Positions 8,605 through 20,373 of a stretch of 36,732 nucleotides of DNA are shown in pieces. Both the position numbers and the translations under genes were made by a program. Source of the stretch: Bacteroidota bacterium. GTDB taxonomy: Bacteria > Bacteroidota > Bacteroidia > Bacteroidales > Paludibacteraceae. The stretch is taken from NCBI GenBank assembly GCA_030706455.1, contig JAUZOL010000015.1, positions 1-36,732 on the forward strand. The letters run 5' to 3'. How positions within the stretch are numbered: position 1 is the first letter of the stretch; the number at the start of each line of letters is the position of its first letter. The notes under the pieces are model-generated. The model worked only from the letters and a program-made list of their open reading frames with translations. It was not told the origin of the DNA and made no database searches.

Positions 8605-10554
8605 CTATTTGATGAACTTTATTGACTTTATAAACAGATCACCTTTACTCCCTTGCGGGAATTTCACGAATACGTCATGGTGACCCGAAATGGTTTTAAC
8701 TGGTACTGAAAAAGTTTTCCAAACTGCTGCACCTGTAGCATTGACCGGTATTTTGGCAAGAAGTTTCCCGTTTGTAAGGTCGTCCAGCCAGATTTCAATC
8801 ATACCTTTCGCTTGCGAGGTTGCCTCCAGTTGAACTGTTTTTACTGTTCCTTGTCCCAACTCGACACCGGATATCATAAACCAACCACCAAACTCTGAGG
8901 TGTTTGTCACGCATTTATCATTTCCTTTTACTTGTTTTTCCACACCATAATAGTTGCTATATCCAACAGCCGGCATAGAAGAATAACCATCTTTACAAAT
9001 GAAAAAATCGAAGTCGGCCGGTTTTCCTTCAGCGAACAAACCAACACTCGTGCCCACCCATGAGTTATAATTTGGTTGAACCTTATCCAGCTGAACGGCG
9101 CTAACGGGAGTTCCCAGTGCAATCCATTTACTACCGTCCCCACTGCAATATGCAGTCAGGTTGTGTTCATAACGCACCAGTTTCAACCACACAACGTTAC
9201 CGAACCGGTTGTCAATGCTACGCGTTTCAGCGTTGAAGTTTAGTATAATTTTCTGCCCGTTATCAAATCCGGTATAGAGTCTGACAAATTCTTTTTGATT
9301 ACCATTGGTAAGGTAAATACCGGCTTTTGATGCAGCATTAGTCGCGTTCAGATCCACCTTGGTTACAACCGTATAGTAATGATCTGTCTCTTTTTGCACC
9401 AAATGAGTACGGGTAGAATCCGGTGTTAATCTCACCCACCCTTTTCTTGCCGAAAGCGAATAATTAGCTGCAGCCTTCTTTGTGAGGAAATGCCAGTTAT
9501 TGCTTAACACATCTGCGTCAAAATTATCACTTTGTGCGCTTCTCCAAAGAATTCCGGATTGTGGCAGTTTGGGTTTCGCAATAGGTTGAGTCGTCGGAGC
9601 CAAACCCCAAGGGCGATCTTCTTCCCAGATAACCGGATAAAGAGAGGTTTGACGGCCTGTTCCCGACCAGTCATCATTATCATATTTCTCGTAGCTTTGA
9701 GCAATACACCACCAGGTACCGTCTGCCAGTTGATAGGGTGCCGACATGTGGTTGGGGCGACGGAAGCGAACATTAGGATCGGCAATAGGTTTGAAAAATT
9801 CTCCCAAACGTTCCCATTTCGTAGAGTCGGCAGTTAGTTCTTTTGACCTCAGAACATATTGACCTCCGGAAACATCACCTGCCGGGAAGTAAAAATAATA
9901 ACCGTTACGTTTGCACATTACAGGACCTTCTGCCCAGCTGTATTGCAGCTTTCTGTTGACCCAGTCAAGGTCAATAACCTTACCCGCTAACTGTCCATCA
10001 CGTCCGAGCGCTTGTAAGCGATTTGTTTTCTGCCCGTTCTTAATTACCATATAAGGAGTTCCGTCATCATCCACAAAGATAGAGTTGTCGTATCCTAAAG
10101 GTCCGGTTTCCGGATTGGATTGTACCTGTACCGGATTGCTCCACGGTCCCGTGGGAGAATCGGCTTTACAAAACCATTGACCACCGGCTGAAAAATAAAT
10201 CCAGTAAGATCCATAAAAATAAGTAATCGCTCCCTGCCAGATACCGGCTGAAGGACGATCTGTTACCCAGCCTGCCTTGGCAGGAGGCAACACACGCCCG
10301 ATTACTTCCCAGTGAACCAAATCTTTGGAATGATAAATGGGCATGTAGGGGTTAAAGTGAAATGTCGATCCGCAATGATAAAAATCGTCACCCACTTTTA
10401 AGAGTGTTGGATCAGGATGATCACCGGGCAACACCGGATTAACATACGTGTTTACTTGTTGAAAATTTGACTTATCCGAAACGGATTGTGCTTGCAAGCA
10501 AGAGAATGAAGATAAAAGCAATAGCCCTGCGATAGAGCAAAATAAATTGCGCAT
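8605..10554 (-). CDS. GH43 beta-xylosidase/arabinofuranosidase with ConA-like and CBM6-like domains
   Basis: The protein has 649 residues from the ATG at 10554, which begins the signal peptide MRNLFCSIAGLLLLSSF...LQAQ; the open frame extends to 10623 but the added residues make no signal peptide. The GH43 five-bladed propeller spans about 35-335. Catalytic residues are recognisable: base Asp48 in GDHPDPT, the pKa-modulating Asp156 in GYDNSIFVDDDG, and acid Glu209 in WAEGPV. A concanavalin-like sandwich (about 340-520), as in many GH43 beta-xylosidases, is followed by a C-terminal CBM6-like domain (about 535-649, with EFGGWFMISGVELGQGT). It lies between the CE6 esterase (122-bp gap) and the type-B carboxylesterase. 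Likely releases xylose or arabinose from arabinoxylan oligosaccharides; the choice between the two is not resolved. Confidence 0.9.
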   Translation of the reverse strand: MRNLFCSIAGLLLLSSFSCLQAQSVSDKSNFQQVNTYVNPVLPGDHPDPTLLKVGDDFYHCGSTFHFNPYMPIYHSKDLVHWEVIGRVLPPAKAGWVTDRPSAGIWQGAITYFYGSYWIYFSAGGQWFCKADSPTGPWSNPVQVQSNPETGPLGYDNSIFVDDDGTPYMVIKNGQKTNRLQALGRDGQLAGKVIDLDWVNRKLQYSWAEGPVMCKRNGYYFYFPAGDVSGGQYVLRSKELTADSTKWERLGEFFKPIADPNVRFRRPNHMSAPYQLADGTWWCIAQSYEKYDNDDWSGTGRQTSLYPVIWEEDRPWGLAPTTQPIAKPKLPQSGILWRSAQSDNFDADVLSNNWHFLTKKAAANYSLSARKGWVRLTPDSTRTHLVQKETDHYYTVVTKVDLNATNAASKAGIYLTNGNQKEFVRLYTGFDNGQKIILNFNAETRSIDNRFGNVVWLKLVRYEHNLTAYCSGDGSKWIALGTPVSAVQLDKVQPNYNSWVGTSVGLFAEGKPADFDFFICKDGYSSMPAVGYSNYYGVEKQVKGNDKCVTNTSEFGGWFMISGVELGQGTVKTVQLEATSQAKGMIEIWLDDLTNGKLLAKIPVNATGAAVWKTFSVPVKTISGHHDVFVKFPQGSKGDLFIKSIKFIK

Positions 10555-10676
10555 TGGAATGTGAATTATGTTGTAATGGCGTGTTCTATCAAAGTTGACC
10601 GATACCGTCCAAAGATGTTTCAACTTGTCCGTTTAGGAGTGTTGATACGATTTTCTTTTGATTCGGAAATAATCCT

Positions 10677-11618
<942 letters not shown>

Positions 11619-13691
11619 TTACTGTTCGTAATTTTGATGCCGTATTGTATCGGTGCGTATCAAATATTCCAGATTGTTTACCGGACGCTCGATTTCATAC
11701 GGGATCGGCATCTTACTATATTCCTGAAAATAAAGCAAACAACCATCTTTCCACAGCTGAGCATTCCGGCTTTGACTCCGCAGTTTACTCTGGACTTCAA
11801 CAAACCGTTCCGCATCAACATAAGATTGCACTGTATCCCAAATCTTTTGGAACTCTCGCACCTGATGCAGGCCTTTGTCATAGCGATAACACAATTCGTT
11901 CCACAACGAACGACCACTCTTCATCTTGAAACTCCAGGGCACATGATGAAACCACAACAAATACTCGTCCGGACAAGTCTGAATGTTGTCGAACAAAGTA
12001 TGCAAAGGTTCGTGATACTGGCTGACGGCATCACTACCGGTATGAGTTCTGTCAAATCCTACTCCGACGGTATCAGCCTGATGATAATATGGGGGTGTCC
12101 AATCCTTTCTCATTCTTTTCGGAGCCCACCACGGACCAGGACCATAGTGTTCATTGGCAGACATAATGTGATGCAAACCAAGTGGCATCATATAATTTAC
12201 AGCAGCTTCCCTGCTGTCGAGCATCATCTGCTTTACCGGGGTTAAAAAGTTGGTTTGCCAATCGCTGTTTTCAACAACAGTCCGTTGAAATGTCAGCTTA
12301 AGCCATTCATCTGCAATTTGCGCGCTCGTCAGTTTATTGTCCCACGCCAATCGACCAAATGCATACCAATTGGACTGAGCAAACTGATGTCCGCACCAAT
12401 TTACGTCCAACCCCACATTGGCAACTCCTGCAATGGCTGTATGTTTTTGAGGAAAGAGGCTTCCATCCGTACAACGGGCAACAGTGCTCCCCTCACCGTC
12501 CTGATAGGTGTCGCTTTTCAAAAATTCCTCCCACATGGTGGAAAGAAAAACCAAATGGATGGAATGTCCTAAATATTCCTGTGTAATCTGAACCTCCGGC
12601 ATCAGCGATGTCTTCCTCATTGCTCCGAACAACGGGCTGAACGGTTCGCGGGGCTGAAAATCAACCGGCCCATTCTTCACCTGAATGATTACATTATCGC
12701 GAAACTGCCCATCCAATGGCAAAAATTCTTCATAAGCCTGCTTCGCACGATCGTTATCCGATGCGCTGTAAACAAATGCCCGCCACATCACGATTCCACC
12801 GTAGGGTTTCAGCGCATCGGCCATCATATTTGCGCCATCGGCATGGGTTCGCTTGTAATCCTGAGGACCCGGTTGGCCTTCGCTGTTTGCTTTCACCAAA
12901 AAGCCGCCAAAATCAGGAATCATTGCATATATTTCCTTCACTTTGACCTGCCACCATTTTATTACGGACGGATCTAAAGGATCGCAGGTTTTTAAGCCTC
13001 CAACCTGAGACGGAGCTGAAAACTTAGCCGATAAATAAACCTTCACGCCATAAGGGCGGAACTCGTCTGCAATTGCCTTAACGCGCTTCAGATATACATC
13101 TGTCAATATATCTGCATTGGCATTCACATTGTTGAGTACAGCCCCATTTATGCCGACTGATGCATTTGCCCGTGCATATTCTTGCCAGAGTTTTTTGTCG
13201 GCTTCGGTAACATTCAATGAATCTTTGGTGTTTCTCCAAAAAATAGAACGTCCCGCATAACCTCTTTCAATGGTTCCATCCTGATTATCCCAGTGGTTCA
13301 GGACTCTACGCTCATATGACGGATTAAAGACTCCCCGGTTGATCGTTTCTCCCGTTTGCTGGTGGCGCAAAAGATCATACACCCCATACAAAACGCCCAA
13401 ATCGGTATTTGCCTGAACTCCTTCCGGAGTCAATTTATACCCATCTCCTTTTACCTGTTTATCCTGTTTTACGATAAGTTTGACGGAAGCTCCGGGTTGT
13501 CCCTGCCAGCCATTCTGCAACTCTTGCTTTGCGACCTCTATCACTGCCGACTTTTTACTACACACCACACTAACAGGCGAGGGACTCTGATATCGCAGCC
13601 AGAGCGAATGGCCATTTTCAGCCTGTAAATTCACGGAAAGAAAAAACAATATCAAGAAACCCGATACAATCTTTATCATCTCAATTTTCAT
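11619..13691 (-). CDS. aguA: GH67 alpha-glucuronidase
   Basis: The protein has 690 residues, the normal size of GH67, with a signal peptide (hydrophobic 7-24, ending LQAENG). After the start of the mature protein (GHSLWLRY) comes the N-terminal domain, then the barrel with FLVKANSEGQPGPQDY (Glu271, acid), IQVKNGPVDFQPREP (Asp344) and ITQEYLGH (Glu372). These match the acid Glu292 and the base pair Asp365/Glu393 of Cellvibrio GlcA67A. The motif GVANVGLDVNWCGHQF is also typical of the family. GH67 enzymes release 4-O-methylglucuronic acid from the terminal non-reducing xylose of xylo-oligosaccharides, so this gene is the strongest single pointer to glucuronoxylan as substrate. It is separated from the upstream GH43-CBM32 gene by a 204-bp gap containing two stem-loops. 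Confidence 0.94.
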   Translation of the reverse strand: MKIEMIKIVSGFLILFFLSVNLQAENGHSLWLRYQSPSPVSVVCSKKSAVIEVAKQELQNGWQGQPGASVKLIVKQDKQVKGDGYKLTPEGVQANTDLGVLYGVYDLLRHQQTGETINRGVFNPSYERRVLNHWDNQDGTIERGYAGRSIFWRNTKDSLNVTEADKKLWQEYARANASVGINGAVLNNVNANADILTDVYLKRVKAIADEFRPYGVKVYLSAKFSAPSQVGGLKTCDPLDPSVIKWWQVKVKEIYAMIPDFGGFLVKANSEGQPGPQDYKRTHADGANMMADALKPYGGIVMWRAFVYSASDNDRAKQAYEEFLPLDGQFRDNVIIQVKNGPVDFQPREPFSPLFGAMRKTSLMPEVQITQEYLGHSIHLVFLSTMWEEFLKSDTYQDGEGSTVARCTDGSLFPQKHTAIAGVANVGLDVNWCGHQFAQSNWYAFGRLAWDNKLTSAQIADEWLKLTFQRTVVENSDWQTNFLTPVKQMMLDSREAAVNYMMPLGLHHIMSANEHYGPGPWWAPKRMRKDWTPPYYHQADTVGVGFDRTHTGSDAVSQYHEPLHTLFDNIQTCPDEYLLWFHHVPWSFKMKSGRSLWNELCYRYDKGLHQVREFQKIWDTVQSYVDAERFVEVQSKLRSQSRNAQLWKDGCLLYFQEYSKMPIPYEIERPVNNLEYLIRTDTIRHQNYEQ

Positions 13692-13786
13692 GGTTAGAAC
13701 AAAAGGGTAATTACTTCACAGGGTTCCCTGCAAATTCAGCTATAGTTGAATCCTTCAATGCCCGACTGTTGAGTGCAATTAAAAGG

Positions 13787-13839
13787 AAACAGGATGACAT
13801 CGGCACTTTATAATACAAAGGTCGATGAAGATCCTGTTT
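13787..13839 (-). promoter_or_regulatory. Long stem-loop upstream of GH67
   Basis: Arms of nine bases (13787-13795 with 13831-13839) continue, after a small internal loop, into five more pairs (13798-13802 with 13823-13827) around a 20-nt apical loop. In the minus-strand RNA it is followed by a pyrimidine-rich stretch (GUUUCCUUUU). It could be a weak terminator or attenuator, or an mRNA-stabilising element, between the GH43-CBM32 gene and GH67. Confidence 0.5.
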
Positions 13840-13847
13840 ATCATTTC

Positions 13848-13884
13848 TAATTATCCACATTTTTGTTCTAAATTCGGATAATTA
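13848..13884 (-). promoter_or_regulatory. Stem-loop just after the GH43-CBM32 stop codon
   Basis: Perfect nine-base arms (13848-13856, TAATTATCC, with 13876-13884, GGATAATTA) enclose a 19-nt loop, beginning 11 nt after the stop codon of the GH43-CBM32 gene. The stem is A/T-rich and no U-run follows. Together with the hairpin at 13787-13839 it forms a tandem pair in an intra-operonic gap. Confidence 0.45.
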
Positions 13885-13895
13885 TAGGGGAGATT

Positions 13896-15632
13896 TTACT
13901 CCTGCTCTATCACTTTATCCCCTTTAGTAATGCCATTTTCGTTGAATGCGTCGACTACAAAATAGTATTTCTGCTTACTGTTCAGATTACCGATTGTAAC
14001 AGAGTTCTTTCCCAGAATTTGATAGTTATTATATAATTTATCTTTCTGTGTTCCGTATCTGACATTGTAACCTACGATATCCTGCTTGGACGGCCAGCTC
14101 ATTTTCACTACACAACGATCGATTTGGCTGCGTACAGCATCAACCTTATCGGGTGCTGTGGGAGCTTTTCCTCCTGCATTCCCGAATACGCGCAACCCTG
14201 CCAAAGCAAACGTACCGTCAGCCATGTGATAGTTGGTCAGTCGTACATAACGGGCCTTCACCGGCATTTTCAGCTCGATATAATCGTGGGGAACATCCGT
14301 CGTATTTTTGGTTTTATCCGCCAGCGGTTTCCAGTTTGTACCATCGGTAGAATATTCGAGCAGGTATTGATAATAAATGCCCGGTTTGCGCCCCATGGTT
14401 TTGGTATTATTTTCCGCAAAATTGATCTGCACGGCATTGATCGTACTCAATTTTTGCAAATCCATGGCAATCCACTCACCTTTGTTACCTGTTTTAGCAC
14501 TCCAGAAGGTTCTGATCTCCTCATCGGCAGCATACCGTGCCGGATGTCCCTGCAACTCGGAGGATGCAGCAACAGGTTTGTTGTGCGAGAGAAGCATCCA
14601 TTTCGGGAACAACTCTTCGGGACTGCTGATCTTCTTATTGGGCACTTTATACGGAAAATCTCCGAATCCGGTGTAAACGTACATCACTCCATCATTATCA
14701 AAAAACGTTGGGAACAAGCCCAAACGACGTTCAAACATATGTTTTTGAGAAATCGTCATGGTCGATATATGCCAATAATTGCCATAGATATCCTGAAACG
14801 TACTGCTGTGACCGGCTGCCGCAACAAATCCTTCCGGTTTTGCAGAAACAGGATTATGTGCAGCAACTGTAAACGGACCCAGCGGTTTGTCGGAAACATA
14901 CACCCCATCGCAATAACTCTTGAACTGTGTTCCGGGAACCGCATATTGCAGATAATACTTTCCATTGTGCTTTGTCATCCACGAACCTTCCACCCACGGG
15001 CTCTCGTCCTTTTCATTGTAATCACCAAAACGTTCCCATCCATGCTCCTTTTTGTTACTATTGAACAAAGCAATTGGCTGACCGATGGGATTCAATGTTT
15101 TAGCATCAAGTTCAACGGCATAAATCGGATTTTTATTCGAACAGCCATAGTAGAAATACAGGCGCCCGTCATCATCCAAAAACAGATCGGGATCTGTCAT
15201 TCCAATAGGAAAAGCAGCATTGGCCACACTCCATTTTCCTGATTTGAGATCACCGGTTTTATAAATAGTCAATGGGGCATCGTTCTTTGACGCCATGAAA
15301 TAGAGAGTATCTTTCATCACCACAGCAGTAGGTGCATAATCTTCTATCGGCAAATCCTTTGTCGTTATCAAATCCCAATGAATCATATCTTTCGAATGAA
15401 AATAACCTCCTGATTTGGAAGCAAACAAATAGTATTCATTCTTGAAAGTAACCATAGTAGGATCGGCAGCCTCACGCCTTGACGGAGCATCGAGACAGAA
15501 GCGATAACTAAGATTCATCGGATTGCAAATAGTTGTCTGAGAAGGTTTATTCACAGGCTTATTTTGCCCGAATGCTGCAAAGGCGCCCAGAAAACAGGCA
15601 AGGATAACGGATGTTTTTCTGAATGGTAACAT
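13896..15632 (-). CDS. GH43-like hydrolase with F5/8 type C (CBM32) and FnIII domains
   Basis: The protein has 578 residues from the ATG at 15632 (signal peptide MLPFRKTSVILACFLGAFAAFGQ). The frame is open to 15785, but that extension overlaps the end of the CE1 gene, so I reject it. The five-bladed propeller (about 36-345) has base Asp57 in EAADPTMV, Asp147 in MTDPDLFLDDDG and acid Glu215 in WVEGSW, the GH43 catalytic set. A discoidin/CBM32 domain follows at about 350-485 (TFWSAKTGNKGEWIAMDL, ARYVRLTNY) and a fibronectin type III domain at 490-575 (VKMSWPSKQDIVGYNVRYG). It starts 14 bp after the CE1 gene. Probably an arabinofuranosidase or beta-xylosidase that docks on polysaccharide; subfamily and linkage are not certain. 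Confidence 0.86.
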   Translation of the reverse strand: MLPFRKTSVILACFLGAFAAFGQNKPVNKPSQTTICNPMNLSYRFCLDAPSRREAADPTMVTFKNEYYLFASKSGGYFHSKDMIHWDLITTKDLPIEDYAPTAVVMKDTLYFMASKNDAPLTIYKTGDLKSGKWSVANAAFPIGMTDPDLFLDDDGRLYFYYGCSNKNPIYAVELDAKTLNPIGQPIALFNSNKKEHGWERFGDYNEKDESPWVEGSWMTKHNGKYYLQYAVPGTQFKSYCDGVYVSDKPLGPFTVAAHNPVSAKPEGFVAAAGHSSTFQDIYGNYWHISTMTISQKHMFERRLGLFPTFFDNDGVMYVYTGFGDFPYKVPNKKISSPEELFPKWMLLSHNKPVAASSELQGHPARYAADEEIRTFWSAKTGNKGEWIAMDLQKLSTINAVQINFAENNTKTMGRKPGIYYQYLLEYSTDGTNWKPLADKTKNTTDVPHDYIELKMPVKARYVRLTNYHMADGTFALAGLRVFGNAGGKAPTAPDKVDAVRSQIDRCVVKMSWPSKQDIVGYNVRYGTQKDKLYNNYQILGKNSVTIGNLNSKQKYYFVVDAFNENGITKGDKVIEQE

Positions 15633-15646
15633 AGATTGGGAATGGT

Positions 15647-17578
<1,932 letters not shown>

Positions 17579-17581
17579 TTA

Positions 17582-18484
17582 TTATTCTATTAATTTCATA
17601 CTCTTCATCCATTGAAACAGAGGCTCCATCCAACCCTTGTGTCCAAATACAAATCCGTGCCCTCCCTTGGGATAAATGTGCATTTCAACGGGGACATTAT
17701 GATGTCGTAACGCTTCAAAATAAACGATACTGTTATCCACATCAACCGTCCTATCATCGGCGGTCTGCGTAATGTATGCCGGGGGAGTAGCTTCATCTAC
17801 CTGCAGTTCGTTGGAATACAAATCGACGGTTTCTTTGCTCGGGTTATTCCCCAACAATTGAATACGCGATCCACTGTGAGTCAATTTCTCCTGCATTGAT
17901 ATCACAGGATAAACCACAACCTGAAAATCAGGCCGCAAACTGGTATTGTTTGTATTTTCAATCAAAGCTTTCTTGAAATGAGTGGCTTCGGTTGAGGCTA
18001 AATGGCCTCCGGCCGAGAAACCCATGATCCCGATCTTATTCGGATTAACACCCCATTTTGCAGCATTTTCACGTACCACTTTGATGGCTTGTTGCGCATC
18101 CTGCAATGGTCCGATTGATTTGTCGTTCATAATGGCATCATCCGGCAAACGATATTTGAGTACGAAAGCCGCTACTCCGTTTTTAGCCAACTCTTTGGCT
18201 GTCATAACACCTTCGCCGCTATACACAATCACACTGTAGCCGCCACCGGCACAAACAACGACTGCGGCTCCGGTTTCCTTTCCCTTTTCGGGAAGAAAAA
18301 CCTCAAGCGTAGGAGTGGTTACATTACGATACATTCCATTACCAAAACTCTCTTTTTCCAAAGTCGTCTCAGCTACTTTCGAATTAGGAACACCTCCATT
18401 ATATAACGGAATAATTTCCTGTGCACCTACCGACGGTAAGGCCACAAGGATGAAAGTAAATAGGATTAATAATTCTTTTTTCAT
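17582..18484 (-). CDS. Exported alpha/beta hydrolase, BD-FAE-like acetylxylan/feruloyl esterase
   Basis: The protein has 300 residues from the ATG at 18484, which starts the signal peptide MKKELLILFTFILVALPSVGAQ. The frame runs on to 18529 without adding sensible sequence. Landmarks of the BD-FAE/acetylxylan-esterase-like branch are VVVCAGGGYSV (76-86, oxyanion loop), GFSAGGHLAS (Ser157), TADDRTVDVDNS (Asp244) and YPKGGHGF (His276), giving a complete triad. It lies between the GH8 gene (105-bp gap) and the tandem CE1 gene (15-bp gap). It probably deacylates acetylated or feruloylated xylo-oligosaccharides in the periplasm; the exact ester is not readable from the sequence. Confidence 0.88.
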   Translation of the reverse strand: MKKELLILFTFILVALPSVGAQEIIPLYNGGVPNSKVAETTLEKESFGNGMYRNVTTPTLEVFLPEKGKETGAAVVVCAGGGYSVIVYSGEGVMTAKELAKNGVAAFVLKYRLPDDAIMNDKSIGPLQDAQQAIKVVRENAAKWGVNPNKIGIMGFSAGGHLASTEATHFKKALIENTNNTSLRPDFQVVVYPVISMQEKLTHSGSRIQLLGNNPSKETVDLYSNELQVDEATPPAYITQTADDRTVDVDNSIVYFEALRHHNVPVEMHIYPKGGHGFVFGHKGWMEPLFQWMKSMKLIE

Positions 18485-18589
18485 GTGAGCATATTGTTGA
18501 ATCCCTTGAAAAACAATGGCAAAGCTCATGCCGAAAACAAGACCAAGTCAATTATTCCGTCAAAGAGCTTTAGTGATATTTTGTTATAC

Positions 18590-19909
18590 TTATTTATGAT
18601 TTAATTGCGGCTTAATTATCTGATAATTACCACTTAAATGCATGATAGCAAACAGATAAAGCAATCCATCGTAGTAGGGATCAAAATAACCATCCTCATA
18701 GGGTTCCAGTTTGGCATTCCACAATGCATCCACAAACTTCCAGCTTTTGGGTTGAGTTCCCATGATAGAGGCTGCGGCAGCAGTTGCCACAAAACCTAAG
18801 GAATGGCGTAATTTTTTAAATCCTCCTGCTTGCAAAATAAACTCAGGATGGGTGCCATCTATATTATACTGATCTACAAAGGAATCGATTCCTTCTTGAA
18901 ACAGAAAATTCTGTATTCTTTTGGAGTAATCTTGCTGCCATTTATTGTCTTTGGCAAACCAGGAATAATCCATTGCAATATTCATCGGCACTCTCCAAGA
19001 ATCGTACCGGAAAGCAGCCGGCATCCAACGTGGAGAACGTATCTTACCGTCAAAATCGGTGTAGTCGGCATTCAGGCCTGTAACCGGATGACATGCCTTA
19101 TGAAGATAAACTCTGGCTGAATCGGCACAATCGCGATAAAACTGTTCGTGCCCATCTTTGCCATACTCAGCCCAGATTTCAAAAAAAGCAGGTAAATTGT
19201 AGGAAGGATCGGTCCAATTATATCCATAATTGTCCGGAGTAAAAGTAATTAGCTTATGCTCAACATTCATGAGGTTTTTAACGCCTCCTGTGCCATTCTT
19301 ACTCCACATGGCATCAAGAATCTTTTTTGCTTCGGCATAATAATTTATACCGGTATCATTTCCCCAACGGTTGGAGGCAAATAAAAGGTCGGTTATAAAG
19401 TAGAGTTCACCGTCAGATGCAGATCCCTCCGAGTTATGTTTCAAAGTTTTAGGATCGATACTCCAGGCAAAATAAGCATCATGAGGGCCACCATGATGTT
19501 GCAAGTATTTGCTTGTCCATCTCCAGATACGATCAAAAACGTCTTTTTTATTCAGTTGTACGGCAACCATCATACCGTATGAAAGGCCTTCGGTACGTGC
19601 ATCATGATTTTTAACGTCAGAGACATAAGCCATAGAATCACCCACCTCAAAATACACTTTATTAGGGCCTTCAAATACATCATAATATGCCTTTGCTAAT
19701 TTGGCATCAATCTCTGACGGCTTATATCCTGCATCCTTAAACACATTACGATACTTGCCTGTTTCCCATGCTCCGTTAGACCATGGAGTCATTTTCCCTC
19801 TGGAATCTTTAATGTTTTGTTTTGAATTAGTAGTTAATTTGTTCTGCTGTCCATACAGCGGCCCAAACATCAGAGCCGTAAAAAAAATAAGGAACCCAAT
19901 CTTTTTCAT
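18590..19909 (-). CDS. GH8 reducing-end xylose-releasing exo-oligoxylanase (Rex) type
   Basis: The protein has 439 residues with a signal peptide (MKKIGFLIFFTALMFGPLYGQQ). The (alpha/alpha)6 barrel of GH8 is shown by TPWSNGAWETGKYRNVF, the acid block DARTEGLSYGMM (Glu107), SASDGELYF (Asp166) and FRYDSWRVPMNIAMD (Asp303). Glu107 and Asp303 correspond to the acid Glu70 and base Asp263 of the Bacillus halodurans Rex enzyme. The overall resemblance is to Rex rather than to GH8 cellulases or chitosanases. Such enzymes trim single xylose units from the reducing end of xylo-oligosaccharides. It is the first gene of the enzyme run and has a promoter-like element directly upstream, with a terminator about 85 bp before its start codon, which suggests it begins its own transcript. 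Confidence 0.88.
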   Translation of the reverse strand: MKKIGFLIFFTALMFGPLYGQQNKLTTNSKQNIKDSRGKMTPWSNGAWETGKYRNVFKDAGYKPSEIDAKLAKAYYDVFEGPNKVYFEVGDSMAYVSDVKNHDARTEGLSYGMMVAVQLNKKDVFDRIWRWTSKYLQHHGGPHDAYFAWSIDPKTLKHNSEGSASDGELYFITDLLFASNRWGNDTGINYYAEAKKILDAMWSKNGTGGVKNLMNVEHKLITFTPDNYGYNWTDPSYNLPAFFEIWAEYGKDGHEQFYRDCADSARVYLHKACHPVTGLNADYTDFDGKIRSPRWMPAAFRYDSWRVPMNIAMDYSWFAKDNKWQQDYSKRIQNFLFQEGIDSFVDQYNIDGTHPEFILQAGGFKKLRHSLGFVATAAAASIMGTQPKSWKFVDALWNAKLEPYEDGYFDPYYDGLLYLFAIMHLSGNYQIIKPQLNHK

Positions 19910-19926
19910 TGTTTATTGTTGTTTTT

Positions 19927-19934
19927 CAAAGATA
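19927..19934 (-). promoter_or_regulatory. Putative -7 promoter element of the enzyme operon (GH8)
   Basis: The minus strand reads TATCTTTG, a full match to the Bacteroidetes -7 consensus TAnnTTTG, 17 bp upstream of the GH8 start codon. The start point would leave a leader of about 10 nt. No TTTG at the -33 position is evident. The 13-base sequence TTATATATCTTTG (19927-19939) is identical to that upstream of the HTCS gene (30218-30230). Confidence 0.45.
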
Positions 19935-19993
19935 TATAAAACCGCGCCATAAAATATTTTGGCACGTCGCTTCATTTATTTTAAAAAAATAAA

Positions 19994-20022
19994 AAAGACC
20001 CCTACCTCCCGTAGAGGTCTTT
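19994..20022 (-). terminator. Intrinsic terminator upstream of GH8
   Basis: Twelve-base arms (19994-20005 and 20011-20022) enclose a 5-nt loop, with one U-G pair on the minus strand that is a mismatch on the plus strand. In the minus-strand RNA the stem is followed by a long U-rich run (UCUUUUUUAUUUUUUU). It comes after another terminator 350 bp upstream, so it should end a second transcript that begins between the two. Confidence 0.75.
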
Positions 20023-20250
20023 CCTAAAAACCTTTCTAATAAAACTACAGTCTTAGTTCCTAACTAATACCTATATCTTGAACATAAAATATGAATTTTC
20101 ACACATCAATTTTTCACATCAATAACCTGTCAAGATATTGCAAAAGGTTTTGTTCGTAAGTCAAAGCTGTATGTTCTGCCTCTGCAATTTCAGAAATTGA
20201 ATCTCGATTTCCGATTCAACTTGTTCGTTGATTACTCTAAATCAAGACAA
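20023..20250 (-). ncRNA. Candidate small RNA between two terminators (speculative)
   Basis: A TATGTTTG element (20248-20255) matches TAnnTTTG and would start a minus-strand transcript at about 20240, ending at the terminator 19994-20022, so about 220-250 nt. A TTTG lies 15 nt upstream of the element, shorter than the usual spacing. Near the 5' end are two stem-loops: CAATTT/AAATTG around 3 nt (20185-20199) and seven-base arms TTGAATC/GATTCAA (20197-20219); they share bases and exclude each other. No known RNA family was recognised. Confidence 0.3.
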
Positions 20251-20373
20251 ACATACAAGCCTTTTATTTTCAAATTGCATAATATAACCTGATGGTTGTA
20301 TTATAAATAATACTGTACTTATTTTTCTCTTTATACTAAGATTCAAAAACAGATCTTTGTTGAATATCAAATT

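Noticed and set aside
14124-15242. A 372-codon open frame on the plus strand
   Set aside because: It lies wholly antisense to the GH43-CBM32 gene, whose catalytic motifs are clear; its translation is rich in Ile, Arg, Cys and His and shows no domain, signal or neighbour. It is a by-product of codon bias.
19994-20022. Hairpin upstream of GH8 read as an operator
   Set aside because: The U-rich run that follows on the minus strand and the strand-specific wobble pair fit an intrinsic terminator better.
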